Assembly: GCF_017094525.1 (NCBI RefSeq)
Contig: NZ_CP064788.1
Coordinates: 911,030-975,029, forward strand
Origin: Halapricum desulfuricans
GTDB lineage: Archaea; Halobacteriota; Halobacteria; Halobacteriales; Haloarculaceae
Reading direction: 5' to 3'
Length of the DNA: 64,000 nucleotides
Part shown: positions 55,979-64,000 of the stretch, piece by piece
Layout of the letters: each line of letters starts with the position of its first letter
Numbering within the stretch: the stretch's first letter is position 1
Program-made: the position numbers and the translations under genes
Notes under the pieces: model-generated
Told to the model about the DNA's origin: nothing
Database searches by the model: none
What the model saw: the letters and a program-made list of their open reading frames with translations, nothing else

Positions 55979-56856
55979 CGTGCCACCCCCTCGAACTTGT
56001 ACCATCGAAGGAGACTGAGGTTCAACATGTACGTATTCATCAGGTCGGCGGTCAGCCCGAACACGAGGATAAGCCCGATATCGGGCAACAGCGGGATCGC
56101 AAGGATCGTCGCGACGATAGTCATGACGGTCATCGCTGCGATCGACGTGAGCGTCATCGTTACACCGGTCCGCATCGCGTTGTAGGTCGACTCGTAGAAG
56201 CTCCCGCGCCGCCGCAAAATGTGGTTGTTCAGCAGGATGTCCGAGTCGACCGAGTACCCGATCAGCATCAGTAGGGCGGCGACCGTCCCCAGCGAGAGAT
56301 TGATTTCGACCAGCCCGGTCAGCGCGAGGATGTCCATGATCGCGAGCGGGATCACGATGTCCGAGAACGCGGAAATGACGACCGCGATCGACGGCACGAA
56401 CGTCCGAAAGAGGAGAAACACGAACACGCTCATGCCGGCGAACGCGAGCAGCAACCCCAGCAGGGCGTTCTGCTGGTTCGTCGACCCGAACGCTGCCGAG
56501 CGAGTATCAGTCCGAATCGGGTCGAATCCGGCCGCTTCAGCGGTTGATCTGAGAGCATCCGAACTCCCTGTGCCCTGTTCCAGGAACGTCACGATGAACT
56601 CGTCGCTCCCCTGGACGGGCCGGATCGAATCGATCGGCGCATCGAACGCCTCACGGATCCCCGACTCGGTCGCGTTCGCGATTCGCATTTCCGTCCCGCC
56701 GGTGAAATCGAACCCGAGCGGGACGGGTGTCTTGTGTATATACCAGTAGATCGCAATCACCAGCAGCGAAACCCCCAGAACAGCCAGTGGAGGCCCGGCG
56801 AGCTGGCGGTTTGAGTACCGGTCGTAGTCAATCTCCGGTACGTCGAACTCGACCAT
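55975..56856 (-). CDS. secF: protein-export membrane protein SecF
   Basis: A 293-residue membrane protein forming the export motor with SecD. MVEFDVPEIDYDRYSNRQL leads to the first helix. The external domain has FDFTGGTEMRI. The five C-terminal helices include LLMLIGYSVDSDILLNNHI, the RND-like signature with the conserved acid pair. TATA-like CTTATT about 27 nt upstream on the minus strand fits a leaderless start at 56856. Coupled to secD by ATGA. Confidence 0.94.
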   Translation of the reverse strand: MVEFDVPEIDYDRYSNRQLAGPPLAVLGVSLLVIAIYWYIHKTPVPLGFDFTGGTEMRIANATESGIREAFDAPIDSIRPVQGSDEFIVTFLEQGTGSSDALRSTAEAAGFDPIRTDTRSAAFGSTNQQNALLGLLLAFAGMSVFVFLLFRTFVPSIAVVISAFSDIVIPLAIMDILALTGLVEINLSLGTVAALLMLIGYSVDSDILLNNHILRRRGSFYESTYNAMRTGVTMTLTSIAAMTVMTIVATILAIPLLPDIGLILVFGLTADLMNTYMLNLSLLRWYKFEGVAR

Positions 56857-56899
56857 GGACGTGGGTGTGAGACGGCCGTGAATAAGTTTTCCTAAGTCC

Positions 56900-57001
56900 G
56901 TCTACTCACTTCGTGGACTCCCACCCGTCGTCCACGCTGCTCGCGGGTCGCTTCCGCTCCCCGCTCGCTTTTCGAGGCCCCTCGCTTCGCTCGGCGCCTC
57001 G
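56900..57001. repeat. cluster of palindromes, same family on the opposite strand
   Basis: GTCTAC/GTGGAC (56900-56918), GTGGAC/GTCCAC (56913-56935), GCGGG/CCCGC around TCGCTTCCGCTC (56943-56964) and CGAGGC/GCCTCG (56973-57001). Read on the minus strand the third loop is GAGCGGAAGCGA, close to loops in the 53.7-kb chain. It lies between the secF promoter and the end of the DUF5812-like gene. Confidence 0.65.
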
Positions 57002-57475
57002 CTACTCTGGCAGATACCGGACGCTAAGCACGCCATCGGCGGCGCGAACCTCGACGCGGTCGACGCCGAGGCGGGCGGCGCGGGCGACCGTCTGTGGGTC
57101 CTCACACACGTCCTCGGCCGCCTGCTCGGTCCCGTCGTCGGGAACAGTCAGCACGTGTAGTTCCCCCTCGCCGGCCCGCGGCTGGCGCGTCAACTCGCCG
57201 ACCGACTGGTCGGCGGCGATGTCCCGCTCCTGTTTGGTCGGGGACTCGTCGCTGTACTCGACGGGGATCGTCCACCGCTGCTCGATTGACTCGACCGCGT
57301 AGACGGCCGTCGTCGGCGGTTGAGCCGTAAGCGTCCCGACGACCACCTCGCCGGCCTCCAACGGCGGGTCAGGTTGCTCGCCTAGCGTGTGGACCTGACT
57401 GGTTGCGACGTCCGTGAGAATCGCCGTCTCGGCGTCGGACTCGCTGACCAGAAACGTGCCTTTGGTCTCGGTCAT
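57002..57475 (-). CDS. conserved haloarchaeal protein (DUF5812-like)
   Basis: A 157-residue soluble protein from MTETKGTFLVSESDAETAIL. The N-terminal half is strand-rich with a GEVVVGTL turn, like an OB or translation-protein barrel. The C-terminal half (EDVCEDPQTVARAARLGVDR, then VEVRAADGVLSVRYLPE) is an alpha/beta unit. It matches the haloarchaeal DUF5812 family in my memory. Function unknown. It ends in the palindrome cluster before secF. Confidence 0.7.
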   Translation of the reverse strand: MTETKGTFLVSESDAETAILTDVATSQVHTLGEQPDPPLEAGEVVVGTLTAQPPTTAVYAVESIEQRWTIPVEYSDESPTKQERDIAADQSVGELTRQPRAGEGELHVLTVPDDGTEQAAEDVCEDPQTVARAARLGVDRVEVRAADGVLSVRYLPE

Positions 57476-57558
57476 ACCTACTCGTAGACGACGTGAGACG
57501 TTAGGCCCTTTCGACTGGGACGGACCGAGGGATCTACGGCGATGGCTACTAGGGGATA

Positions 57559-58122
57559 CTACCGCTGCCACCGGTGGACGAGATAGACGACGACGGCCGC
57601 CGAGACCGGCGCGGCCAGCCCCGATAGCGGCGGCAGATCGTAGAGGGCGCGGATCGCGGGTTCGAGCGCGCCGTACTGGGCGGCCGGGTCACGGAACTCC
57701 GCCGGTGCGGAAACGACGAGCATGAGGTAGATCGACAGCAGGAACAGGTAGCCGCTGGCGGCCAGCGCCCGGTCGTAGCCGGTGTCGTCGCGTCCGGTGC
57801 GGTGACGGCGCGCGACCAGCAACACCGGCGCGACGACGGGCGCGATCACGAACAGCGCGACGACGACGTAGAAGCTCCGGGAGAACGTGAACACGCCCGC
57901 GCGCGCTCCGAACGTCCCCCCGACGAGGTAGATCAGCGCCAGGACGAACGCCGCTGAAAGCGCCAGCGCGGCCAGCCCGCCGACGAGCACGTACGATCGG
58001 AACAGTCGCGAGCCACTGCGACGAAAGGCATAGGGAAACGCGCCGGGCAATCCCCGATAGGTTCGTTCACTACCGGTCTGGGTGTTCCCGGCCGGCGTCT
58101 CTTCAGGTCCCGCGTCGCTCAT
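57559..58122 (-). CDS. hypothetical membrane protein
   Basis: A 187-residue protein with a soluble N-terminus (about 40 residues) and four transmembrane helices (about 47-68, 80-103, 123-142, 166-183). Basic loops such as ARRHRTGRDDTGYDR separate them. Haloarchaeal conserved hypothetical; no functional motif seen. It precedes the DUF5812-like gene by 83 bp in the same direction. Confidence 0.7.
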   Translation of the reverse strand: MSDAGPEETPAGNTQTGSERTYRGLPGAFPYAFRRSGSRLFRSYVLVGGLAALALSAAFVLALIYLVGGTFGARAGVFTFSRSFYVVVALFVIAPVVAPVLLVARRHRTGRDDTGYDRALAASGYLFLLSIYLMLVVSAPAEFRDPAAQYGALEPAIRALYDLPPLSGLAAPVSAAVVVYLVHRWQR

Positions 58123-58210
58123 CGCCTACGTCAACGTTCGGAGCGGGTAAAAACTGCGTGACCGGGATCGGTGCAGTCATACGGGGTCAGCCAGTAGTAC
58201 CAGTGAGAAA

Positions 58211-59008
58211 ATGGACTCCGAGTACGTCAAGATCGGGGACTTTCAAACGCGACTCCAGGCGGTCGGGCATAGCATCGGGATCGTCATGGCCGCGTTCTTC
58301 GTGGGCGGACTCGTGCTTTCGACCGCCGGAGTACTGCTGCTCGCACCGTTCGTGGACATCAGACTTCCGGACGGCGGTCTGACTCCATTCGCGAACGCCG
58401 TCGGAATGGCGTGGCAGTTCATCGGCTTCATCGTCGTCGTCGTGGCCTATCTCTACCGGTACGAGGCGTGGTCACTGATCGGCGCTCGACTGCCGACGCT
58501 CCGCGACCTCGGATACGTCGTCGGCGGTTTCCTAGCACTCCTGGTCTTGAACATCGTTCTGAGCGTCATCATTAGCGTGATCGGCGTCGACATCGCGCAG
58601 AACGCCGTCGTCGGGATGGGGCAGGAGAACCCCGAACTATTCCTGTATCTGATCCCGATCAACTTGCTGCTCGTCGGCCCGGGCGAGGAGTTGCTCTTTC
58701 GCGGTGTCGTCCAGCGGCTGTTCAAGCGCGCTTACGGCGTCGTTCCGGCCATCCTGATCGCGAGCGCGTTCTTCGGGGTCGCTCACTTCGTCGCGACGCT
58801 CGGACAGGGAGCCAGCGGCATCGCCACGTACCTCGCTGTCGCTGCGGTCCTCGGTGTGGTCCTCGGCACGGTCTACGAGTTGACGAATAACATCGTCGTT
58901 CCGGCGGTGATCCACGGCGTCTGGAACGCGATGCAGTTCGCCACCCAGTGGTACGTCGCGACGCACGATGGCCCCGAGCAAGTGCTCGTCGTCCTGGCTC
59001 CGTTCTGA
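58211..59008 (+). CDS. CPBP-family intramembrane metalloprotease
   Basis: A 265-residue membrane protein of the Rce1/CAAX protease-like (ABI) family. The catalytic motifs are complete: EELLFR (EExxxR) in PGEELLFRGVVQRLF, the second histidine in SAFFGVAHFV, and the third motif HGVWNAMQF. About seven hydrophobic helices surround them. Substrates are unknown; relatives in bacteria process peptides or give immunity to bacteriocins. Stands alone and divergent from the membrane protein gene. Confidence 0.88.
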   Translation: MDSEYVKIGDFQTRLQAVGHSIGIVMAAFFVGGLVLSTAGVLLLAPFVDIRLPDGGLTPFANAVGMAWQFIGFIVVVVAYLYRYEAWSLIGARLPTLRDLGYVVGGFLALLVLNIVLSVIISVIGVDIAQNAVVGMGQENPELFLYLIPINLLLVGPGEELLFRGVVQRLFKRAYGVVPAILIASAFFGVAHFVATLGQGASGIATYLAVAAVLGVVLGTVYELTNNIVVPAVIHGVWNAMQFATQWYVATHDGPEQVLVVLAPF

Positions 59009-59036
59009 TACTGCCGGCTATCTACGTTACCTCCGA

Positions 59037-59909
59037 TCAGTAACAGATCTGTTCGACGCGCTGATCGTACAGCCGGGCGAGCAGGTCGGCCATCGGTCCG
59101 CCGCCGATCTCGTCACCGTCCAGCGCCGCGACCGGACGGATCTCCCAGGTCGTGTTCGTCAGGAACGCCTCGTCGGCCGCCCGCACCGCCTGGACGGAGT
59201 AGTGCCCCTCCTCGATCGGGACCCCTTCCTCGTCGGCGAGCTGGAGGACGATCGACCGGGTGACGCCCGGCAGGAGGGGCAGGTCGGTCGACGGCGTCTT
59301 CAGGACGCCGCCGTCGACGAAAAAGAGGTTGCTCGTCGCACCCTCGACGACGCGGCCGTCCGGGTCGCGCATGAGCGCTTCGTCGGCCTGCGTGTCGTCC
59401 GTTCGTCGCAGTTCCAGACGAGCGAGGATCCCGTCGAGGTAGTTGTGTGTCTTGGCGTCGGCCGGGATCGACTCGTCGGGGACGGGACGGGTCGTCACGG
59501 TCCGGAGCGTCGCGGGTTCGTCCCAGACGCTTTCGCCGTCGAGCCCGCCGCGCGGGAGCGGTGAGACCTGAACGACGACCGTCGGATCGACCCGCTCGTC
59601 GGGCGAGAGCTTCCCGGGCTGGACCCCGCGCGTGATCGAGAGCTTGAGGTAGGCGTCCTCGAGGTCGTTCGCTTGCAGGGTCTCGCGAACTCGCTCGCGA
59701 AGGTCAGCGCGCGGCGGGATCGCCTCCGCGAACCCCAGCGTCTCGACGGTCCGTTCCAGGCGGTCGGCGTGAGCCTCCCACGCCAGGACCGTCCCCCCGT
59801 AGGCCCGCAGCGTCTCGAAGGCCCCGTCCCCGTAGGCGAACCCGCGATCGCGGACGCTGACGGTCGCCTCCGCCTCGGGGACGAGCTTCCCGTCGAGGTG
59901 ATACTGCAT
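59037..59909 (-). CDS. class IV aminotransferase (IlvE/PabC-like)
   Basis: A 290-residue PLP enzyme. MQYHLDGKLVPEAEATVSV then DRGFAYGDGAFETLR is the fold-type IV start. The PLP lysine is in ADAKTHNYLDGILAR, and GRVVEGATSNLFF plus PLLPGVTRSIVL are family signatures. It could be a branched-chain aminotransferase or aminodeoxychorismate lyase; the sequence does not decide. I start at ATG 59909 rather than 59975, where the upstream residues are basic and unlike the family. Confidence 0.85.
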   Translation of the reverse strand: MQYHLDGKLVPEAEATVSVRDRGFAYGDGAFETLRAYGGTVLAWEAHADRLERTVETLGFAEAIPPRADLRERVRETLQANDLEDAYLKLSITRGVQPGKLSPDERVDPTVVVQVSPLPRGGLDGESVWDEPATLRTVTTRPVPDESIPADAKTHNYLDGILARLELRRTDDTQADEALMRDPDGRVVEGATSNLFFVDGGVLKTPSTDLPLLPGVTRSIVLQLADEEGVPIEEGHYSVQAVRAADEAFLTNTTWEIRPVAALDGDEIGGGPMADLLARLYDQRVEQICY

Positions 59910-60031
59910 CCGCTTGCCATTGGGGAGTCGAAGGCTTGTGCGTTCCGCTGTCGCGCCCCTCAAGCGGCGATCCAACCAGCCGGAGGCAACGCTTGGGAGA
60001 GCCGATAGTATAAGGGACAGCGGCGGTCTAC

Positions 60032-60967
60032 ATGCCGGCAGTGAAAGACAGCATTCTGGACACGCTGGGATCGCCCCTCGTCGAGCTGGCGTCGCCGGCG
60101 GGCGTGACAGTGGCCGCGAAGGTGGAGTCGTTCAATCCGGGCGGGTCCGCAAAGGACCGCCCGGCGACGTACATGATCGAAGCCGCCGAAAAGGCAGGCG
60201 ACCTCGGGCCCGGCGACCGGATCGTCGAGCCGACCAGCGGTAACACGGGGATCGGGATCTCGATGGCCGCCGCGGCGAAGGGCTACGACGTCACGATCGT
60301 CATGAGCGAGGACAAGTCGGTCGAGCGCCAGCAGCTCATGCGAGCCTACGGCGCGGACCTGCACTTGATCGAAGGCGATATGACTCGCGCACGCGAGGTG
60401 GCCGACCGCCTCGAACGCGAGGAGGGGATGGTCCAGTTGCGCCAGTTCGAGAACCCGGCCAACCCGCGTGCCCACTACGAGACGACGGGTCCGGAGATCC
60501 TCGAACAGGTCGGCGACCGGACGGTCGACGCTTTCGTCGCGGGAATCGGCACCGGCGGGACGATCACCGGGACGGGCCGGCGGCTCCGGGAGGCGTTCTC
60601 CGAACTGACGATCGTGGGCGTCGAACCGGCGGGCAACGCCGTGCTCGCAACGGGCGAAGCCGGCAGCGACGACTTCCAGGGGATGGGGCCGGGCTTCGTC
60701 AGCGAGATCCTCGACGTCGAGTTGATCGACGAACTCGAGACCGTGGCAATCGAGGACGCCGAGGCGGAGTGTCGACGCCTCGCCCGCGAGGAGGGGATCC
60801 TCGTCGGCCAGTCCTCCGGCGCGATGGGCGTGGTCGCCAGAGACGTTGCCGAGCGCCTCGCCGAGCCGAACGCGGCCGACAGCGATGATCCGCCGCTCGT
60901 GGTGACGGTCTTCTGGGACAGCGGCGAGCGATACATGTCCACCGGGATGTTCGACGAACACGAGTGA
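60032..60967 (+). CDS. cysK: cysteine synthase family PLP enzyme
   Basis: Makes cysteine from O-acetylserine (or phosphoserine) and sulfide. The 311-residue protein has the PLP lysine in NPGGSAKDRPATYMI (about residue 46), the substrate loop PTSGNTGIGIS, the phosphate cradle GIGTGGTITGTGR and the C-terminal serine in VGQSSGAMG. A few PLP enzymes of this family make cystathionine instead, so specificity is inferred. Divergent from the aminotransferase with 122 bp between. Confidence 0.9.
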   Translation: MPAVKDSILDTLGSPLVELASPAGVTVAAKVESFNPGGSAKDRPATYMIEAAEKAGDLGPGDRIVEPTSGNTGIGISMAAAAKGYDVTIVMSEDKSVERQQLMRAYGADLHLIEGDMTRAREVADRLEREEGMVQLRQFENPANPRAHYETTGPEILEQVGDRTVDAFVAGIGTGGTITGTGRRLREAFSELTIVGVEPAGNAVLATGEAGSDDFQGMGPGFVSEILDVELIDELETVAIEDAEAECRRLAREEGILVGQSSGAMGVVARDVAERLAEPNAADSDDPPLVVTVFWDSGERYMSTGMFDEHE

Positions 60968-61193
60968 ACGCGGCCGGCGTACAAGCCTCCAGGTGGCCCA
61001 CCCGAAAAGAAACCGTTTAGTGGCCGCCCACGAACTCACCAGTGGGAACACACGACCGCAAATCTGACACGCCGTCCGATTGGGCGGCTCGGGATTGCGG
61101 ACGTGTCCGGCGTCACGCGCCGAGTGCAGTGTTTGCTGCCGGCGCGCGAGTGGCGCCACACGGGACGCGGTCAGTGTCGTTCCAACCAGAACC

Positions 61194-61658
61194 ATGGCAC
61201 GAATGCACACACGACGCCGCGGCTCGTCCAGTTCGGACAAGCCCGTGGCAGACGAACCCCCGGAGTGGAGTGACGTAGACGAAGACGCGATCGAAGCGCG
61301 CGTCGTCGAGCTGGCCGAAGACGGCCTCAGTCCGAGTGAGATCGGGCTGAAACTGCGCGATGAAGGCGTCCAGGGCACGCCTGTTCCGGACGTCAAGCTC
61401 GCGACCGGCAGGAAGATCACCGAGATCCTCGAGGAAAACGACGCCGACCCCGAACTCCCCGAGGACCTTGCGAATCTCTTCGAGCGCGCCGTCCGCCTGC
61501 GCGAGCACATGGACGAACACCCCGGCGACCACCAGAACAAGCGCGCCCTGCAGAACACCGAGTCGAAGATCCGTCGCCTCGTGGACTACTACCGCGGCGA
61601 CGAACTCGACGAGGAGTTCACCTACAGCTACGACGTCGCCAAAGAGTACCTCGAGTAG
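61194..61658 (+). CDS. rps15: ribosomal protein uS15
   Basis: A 154-residue archaeal uS15. MARMHTRRRGSSSSDKPVAD is the conserved archaeal start, then SDVDEDAIEARVVELAEDGL and SPSEIGLKLRDEGVQGTPVP. The C-terminal RNA-binding helices contain RLREHMDEHPGDHQNKRAL. ATG 61194 is chosen because the N-terminal MARMH matches other archaea. First gene of an operon with a RecJ-like gene, pcc1 and eS1. Confidence 0.96.
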   Translation: MARMHTRRRGSSSSDKPVADEPPEWSDVDEDAIEARVVELAEDGLSPSEIGLKLRDEGVQGTPVPDVKLATGRKITEILEENDADPELPEDLANLFERAVRLREHMDEHPGDHQNKRALQNTESKIRRLVDYYRGDELDEEFTYSYDVAKEYLE

Positions 61659-62783
61659 ATGTCCACCGCCGGTCGCTCCCCAGAGCACGCCCCCGAAGCC
61701 AGCGACCTCGCCGACGGGCTCGCGACGGCCGAGTTCGTTCGGCTCGTCGCCGGTGCCGATGCCGACTCGCTGGCCGCCGCTGGCGTGCTCGCTCGCGCGC
61801 TTGACGGGATCGCGACCCCCTATCAGGTGAGCGTCGCACGCCCATGGGCGAGCGCCGACCGCACGACCGAGTCCGACCTGACCGTCGCGGTCGGCCCGAC
61901 CGGGATCGACGGCGACCTGTCGGTGTCTGGCGTCGAGACCGCAGCGAGCGCGACCGCCTTCGAGACCGCGCGCGAACTCGACGCCGACAGCGCCGACCCG
62001 GGACTCGCGCTGGCCGGAACGCGGATGGCCGACGCCCCCGCGGCGACCGACCTCGCGGAGATCGCGGGGCTGGAGCGCCGACCCGGCGTCACCGTCCCGA
62101 CCGACGAGCTCGCGGACGGGCTGGCACACACGACGCTGACGCATGCGCCGTTCTCGGGCGACTCCGAGGCGGCCGCCGAGGCGCTCGAAACGATCGACGA
62201 CGGAGCCGACGATCGCGAGCGACGCGTCGCCTCGCTGCTTGCGCTTTCCGTCCTCGAAGACAGCCCCGACCGGGCCGCCGAGACGATCGGGGCCGCACTC
62301 CGACCGTACGACGGCGGTCCCTTCGAGACGATCGGCGGCTACGCCGACGTGCTCGAAGGGGCAGTCCGTGAGGACCCCGGAACGGCCGTCGCGCTGGCGC
62401 TGGGTCACGATGTCCGCGAGGCCGCGCTCGACGCCTGGCGACGCCACGCCCGGAGCGCACACGCCGCGATCGAGGCCGCGACGACGGGCCGGTACGACGG
62501 GCTGTTCGTCGCCCGCGACGACGGTGACGTTCCAGTCGAGACGGTCGCGCGACTGCTCCGGGACGTCCGATCGCCCGAACCGGTCGTGCTCGCACTGACC
62601 GACGGGCGGGCCGCCGCAGCCGCGACGCCCGAGGCCGCAGTCGATCTGGCGGGCGTCTTCGATCGAGCGGTCGATCGACTGGGCGACGGCACGGCGTTCG
62701 GGACGCCTCGGCGCGCGGTCGCGACCGTCGGAGCCGAGACCGCCGACGTGATCACGGCCGTCAGGGAGGCGATCCAGTCGTGA
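61659..62783 (+). CDS. RecJ/Cdc45-like DHH-superfamily protein
   Basis: A 374-residue protein starting on the base after the uS15 stop. GADADSLAAAGVLARALDG near residue 30 aligns with motif I of RecJ phosphoesterases (HGDADGxxAA), but the first histidine is lost and no DHH triad is visible. The rest is alpha/beta with an internal helical part (DDRERRVASLLALSVL). This is the pattern of archaeal RecJ/Cdc45 proteins that join the replisome with GINS and may have lost nuclease activity. The operon with uS15, Pcc1 and eS1 is conserved across haloarchaea. Confidence 0.75.
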   Translation: MSTAGRSPEHAPEASDLADGLATAEFVRLVAGADADSLAAAGVLARALDGIATPYQVSVARPWASADRTTESDLTVAVGPTGIDGDLSVSGVETAASATAFETARELDADSADPGLALAGTRMADAPAATDLAEIAGLERRPGVTVPTDELADGLAHTTLTHAPFSGDSEAAAEALETIDDGADDRERRVASLLALSVLEDSPDRAAETIGAALRPYDGGPFETIGGYADVLEGAVREDPGTAVALALGHDVREAALDAWRRHARSAHAAIEAATTGRYDGLFVARDDGDVPVETVARLLRDVRSPEPVVLALTDGRAAAAATPEAAVDLAGVFDRAVDRLGDGTAFGTPRRAVATVGAETADVITAVREAIQS

Positions 62784-63055
62784 GTCAGCGCGATCCAGAT
62801 GAGAGTCAGCGCGACTCGGGCCCGACGCGAACACTCGTCGTCCGCACGATACACGACGACGCCGAGGCGATCGCGGCCTCGGTCCGACCGGACAACACCG
62901 ACGAGATGGCGACGACCGTCGAGGGGCGAACGATCGAGACCGAACTCACACGGGAGACGACCGGAGGACTGCACTCGACGGCGGACGATTACGTCGTCAA
63001 CCTCCACGTAGCCGCACAGTGTATAACCGACCACGACGAACACGACAACACATGA
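62780..63055 (+). CDS. pcc1: KEOPS complex subunit Pcc1
   Basis: A 91-residue protein from GTG 62780, overlapping the previous stop as GTGA. It has the small alpha/beta Pcc1 fold: TLVVRTIHDDAEAIAASVRP, then DEMATTVEGRTIETELTR, then ADDYVVNLHVAAQCI. Pcc1 dimerises and binds Kae1 in the KEOPS complex that makes t6A in tRNA. The N-terminus has a repeated acidic tag (SQRDPDESQRD). Followed by eS1 with an ATGA overlap. Confidence 0.9.
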   Translation: MSQRDPDESQRDSGPTRTLVVRTIHDDAEAIAASVRPDNTDEMATTVEGRTIETELTRETTGGLHSTADDYVVNLHVAAQCITDHDEHDNT

Positions 63056-63672
63056 GCGAACGATCCGTATCCAAACAGAAGCAGCAGAAACGGTGGTACA
63101 CCGTCCTCGCCCCCGAGCAGTTCGGGCGGGAGGAACTCGGTTCCACACCGGCAACAGAAGTCGAACAGCTCTACGACCGACAGATCGAGACGACGCTGGG
63201 CGAACTCCGCAGCGACGCCGGCGAGAACAACACCAAACTGACCTTCAAGATCAACGACGTCGGCAGCGACACCGCCTACACCGAGTTCATCAAACACGAA
63301 CTCACCCGCGATTACATGCGGAGCCTCGTCCGCCGGGGCTCCTCGAAGGTCGAGGCGTTCATTACGGTCCTGACGACCGACGACTACCGCGTCCAGATCC
63401 AGCCCGTCGCGCTCACGACCAAAAGCGCCGACGAGAGCCAGGAGAAAGCGATCCGCCGCACGATGATCGACATGGTCGAGGAGACCGCGACCGAACACAC
63501 CTTCGAGGACCTCATCGACAGCGTCGTCGAGGGGCGACTCTCCTCGGCGATCTACAACGAGGCGAAGACGATCTACCCGCTGCGCCGCGTCGAGATCCAG
63601 AAAGCGACTCTGGAGGCCCGCCCCGAAGAGGTCGCCGCTGAAGAAGAGACCAGCGTCGACGTCGAAGACTGA
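63052..63672 (+). CDS. rps3ae: ribosomal protein eS1 (S3Ae)
   Basis: A 206-residue ribosomal small subunit protein near the mRNA exit. MSERSVSKQKQQKRWYTVLA leads to the conserved FGREELGSTPATEVEQLYDR, KLTFKINDVGSDTAYTEF and RDYMRSLVRRGSSKVEAF. The start ATG 63052 overlaps the pcc1 stop. The transposon of the IS200/IS605 family begins within about 10 bp of its stop codon without damaging it. Confidence 0.96.
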   Translation: MSERSVSKQKQQKRWYTVLAPEQFGREELGSTPATEVEQLYDRQIETTLGELRSDAGENNTKLTFKINDVGSDTAYTEFIKHELTRDYMRSLVRRGSSKVEAFITVLTTDDYRVQIQPVALTTKSADESQEKAIRRTMIDMVEETATEHTFEDLIDSVVEGRLSSAIYNEAKTIYPLRRVEIQKATLEARPEEVAAEEETSVDVED

Positions 63673-64000
63673 CATCCTCCACACGGCTAAAGCCGTGGGG
63701 TTCCCCCACTGGGGGTTGAATCCACGAGTAGCCGGAGGTTCGCAGGTTCGTCGTCGCGTGGCACGATGACCTGCGTTTCGGGCTGTGCCAGTACAGCCCC
63801 CGCCTCGGACAGCGGTTTCGAGAACTTGCCCAAGGCTCGTTTGCCAATATTGAGCGCACCGTTCTTGTCGGCATTGTCGTCCAGCCCACACTTTGGACAC
63901 TCGAAGCGACCCTGCGTTGCTCGGACACCTTCGCAGGCACAGCGGTTGCACGTTTTCGACGTGTCGTATTCTTCGACCAACTGCACGTCGATACCAGCGT
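63673..64000 (-). mobile_element. IS200/IS605-family element, right end and tnpB (cut by window end)
   Basis: The end near 63673 carries the subterminal hairpin CACGGCTAAAGCCGTG (63682-63697) typical of this family's right end, only 10 bp from the eS1 stop. A second GC-rich palindrome CCCCACTGGGGG follows at about 63704-63715. The tnpB reading frame enters from beyond the window. The tnpB stop codon lies inside the hairpin, which is where the omega-RNA scaffold would end. Confidence 0.8.
63687..64000 (-). CDS. tnpB: TnpB RNA-guided nuclease, C-terminal part
   Basis: The visible 103 C-terminal residues begin with AGIDVQLVEEYDTSKTCNRC. The zinc finger has CNRC and CPKC pairs (KTCNRCACEG, FECPKCG), and the third RuvC acid is in GLDDNADKNGALNIGKRAL. 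A tail of about 45 residues with PSGGTPRL at the end follows. TnpB proteins are omega-RNA-guided endonucleases, ancestors of Cas12. The open frame runs unbroken to the window edge, so nothing shows that it is truncated in the genome. Confidence 0.88.
   Translation of the reverse strand, partial: AGIDVQLVEEYDTSKTCNRCACEGVRATQGRFECPKCGLDDNADKNGALNIGKRALGKFSKPLSEAGAVLAQPETQVIVPRDDEPANLRLLVDSTPSGGTPRL

Noticed and set aside
61113..62834. 573-codon minus-strand frame opposite uS15 and the RecJ-like gene
   Set aside because: Antisense shadow of two well-supported genes.

Overview
The window is chromosomal DNA of a haloarchaeon (class Halobacteria). The evidence is direct: GC-rich genes encode strongly acidic proteins, information-processing genes are archaeal (FEN1, SecF-SecD, KEOPS Pcc1, eS1, the L1-L10-L12 operon, uS15), and two type IV pilins carry the haloarchaeal Pilin_N segment. 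Many TATA-like boxes also lie 26-30 nt before the start codon, as expected for leaderless transcripts. Sugar-use genes (alpha-glucosidase, GfcR, 6-phosphogluconate dehydrogenase), an ADP-forming acetyl-CoA synthetase and a [NiFe] hydrogenase suggest a saccharolytic, possibly facultatively anaerobic or H2-metabolising lineage. The genus is not decidable here; Halorhabdus-like is only a guess.

Region by region. 0.3-24 kb is mostly housekeeping: pyrG-guaAb; a GHMP kinase-like gene with fen1; small membrane and zinc-binding proteins; trpG-trpE, a helix-hairpin-helix protein and aroE; a GCS2-like ligase; a receiver-PAS histidine kinase; a Vms1/VLRF1-like protein; leuS; two tandem pilins; gnd; and a membrane-anchored [2Fe-2S] ferredoxin. 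At 24.0 kb a tRNA-Arg(CCG) gene has its 3' end duplicated downstream, the signature of an integration site. From there to about 32 kb the DNA is accessory and decaying: a frameshifted IS6-type element, Tat-exported proteins, remnants of AIM24 and HTH genes, a PAP2 phosphatase gene split by a non-autonomous IS200/IS605-type element, and a probable ISH6 fragment.

32.2-36.5 kb is a compact hydrogenase operon: Tat-dependent small subunit, large subunit, cytochrome b, maturation protease and a 54-residue zinc-finger protein joined by overlapping stop and start codons. No hyp maturation genes are present, so they must lie elsewhere. hemL follows. Upstream of hemL is a perfect 60-bp-period tandem repeat whose units form hairpins with compensating base changes, next to the 3' scrap of a second alpha-glucosidase gene. 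malZ-like alpha-glucosidase and gfcR come next, then a dead transposase, a GT4 glycosyltransferase, and a DRTGG/P-loop protein beside ADP-forming acetyl-CoA synthetase.

47-64 kb is core again: cysS, corA, a TctA-like permease, rpl12-rpl10-rpl1 with a structured leader, secD-secF, an aminotransferase, cysK, and the conserved rpS15-RecJ-like-pcc1-eS1 operon. The window ends inside a TnpB gene of an IS200/IS605-family element inserted directly behind eS1.

The least explained structures are non-coding: the 60-bp hairpin repeats at 38.2-38.6 kb; an 81-bp nested inverted repeat behind guaAb; and a family of short palindromes with 11-13-nt loops of common design at three loci (24.1, 53.7 and 56.9 kb).
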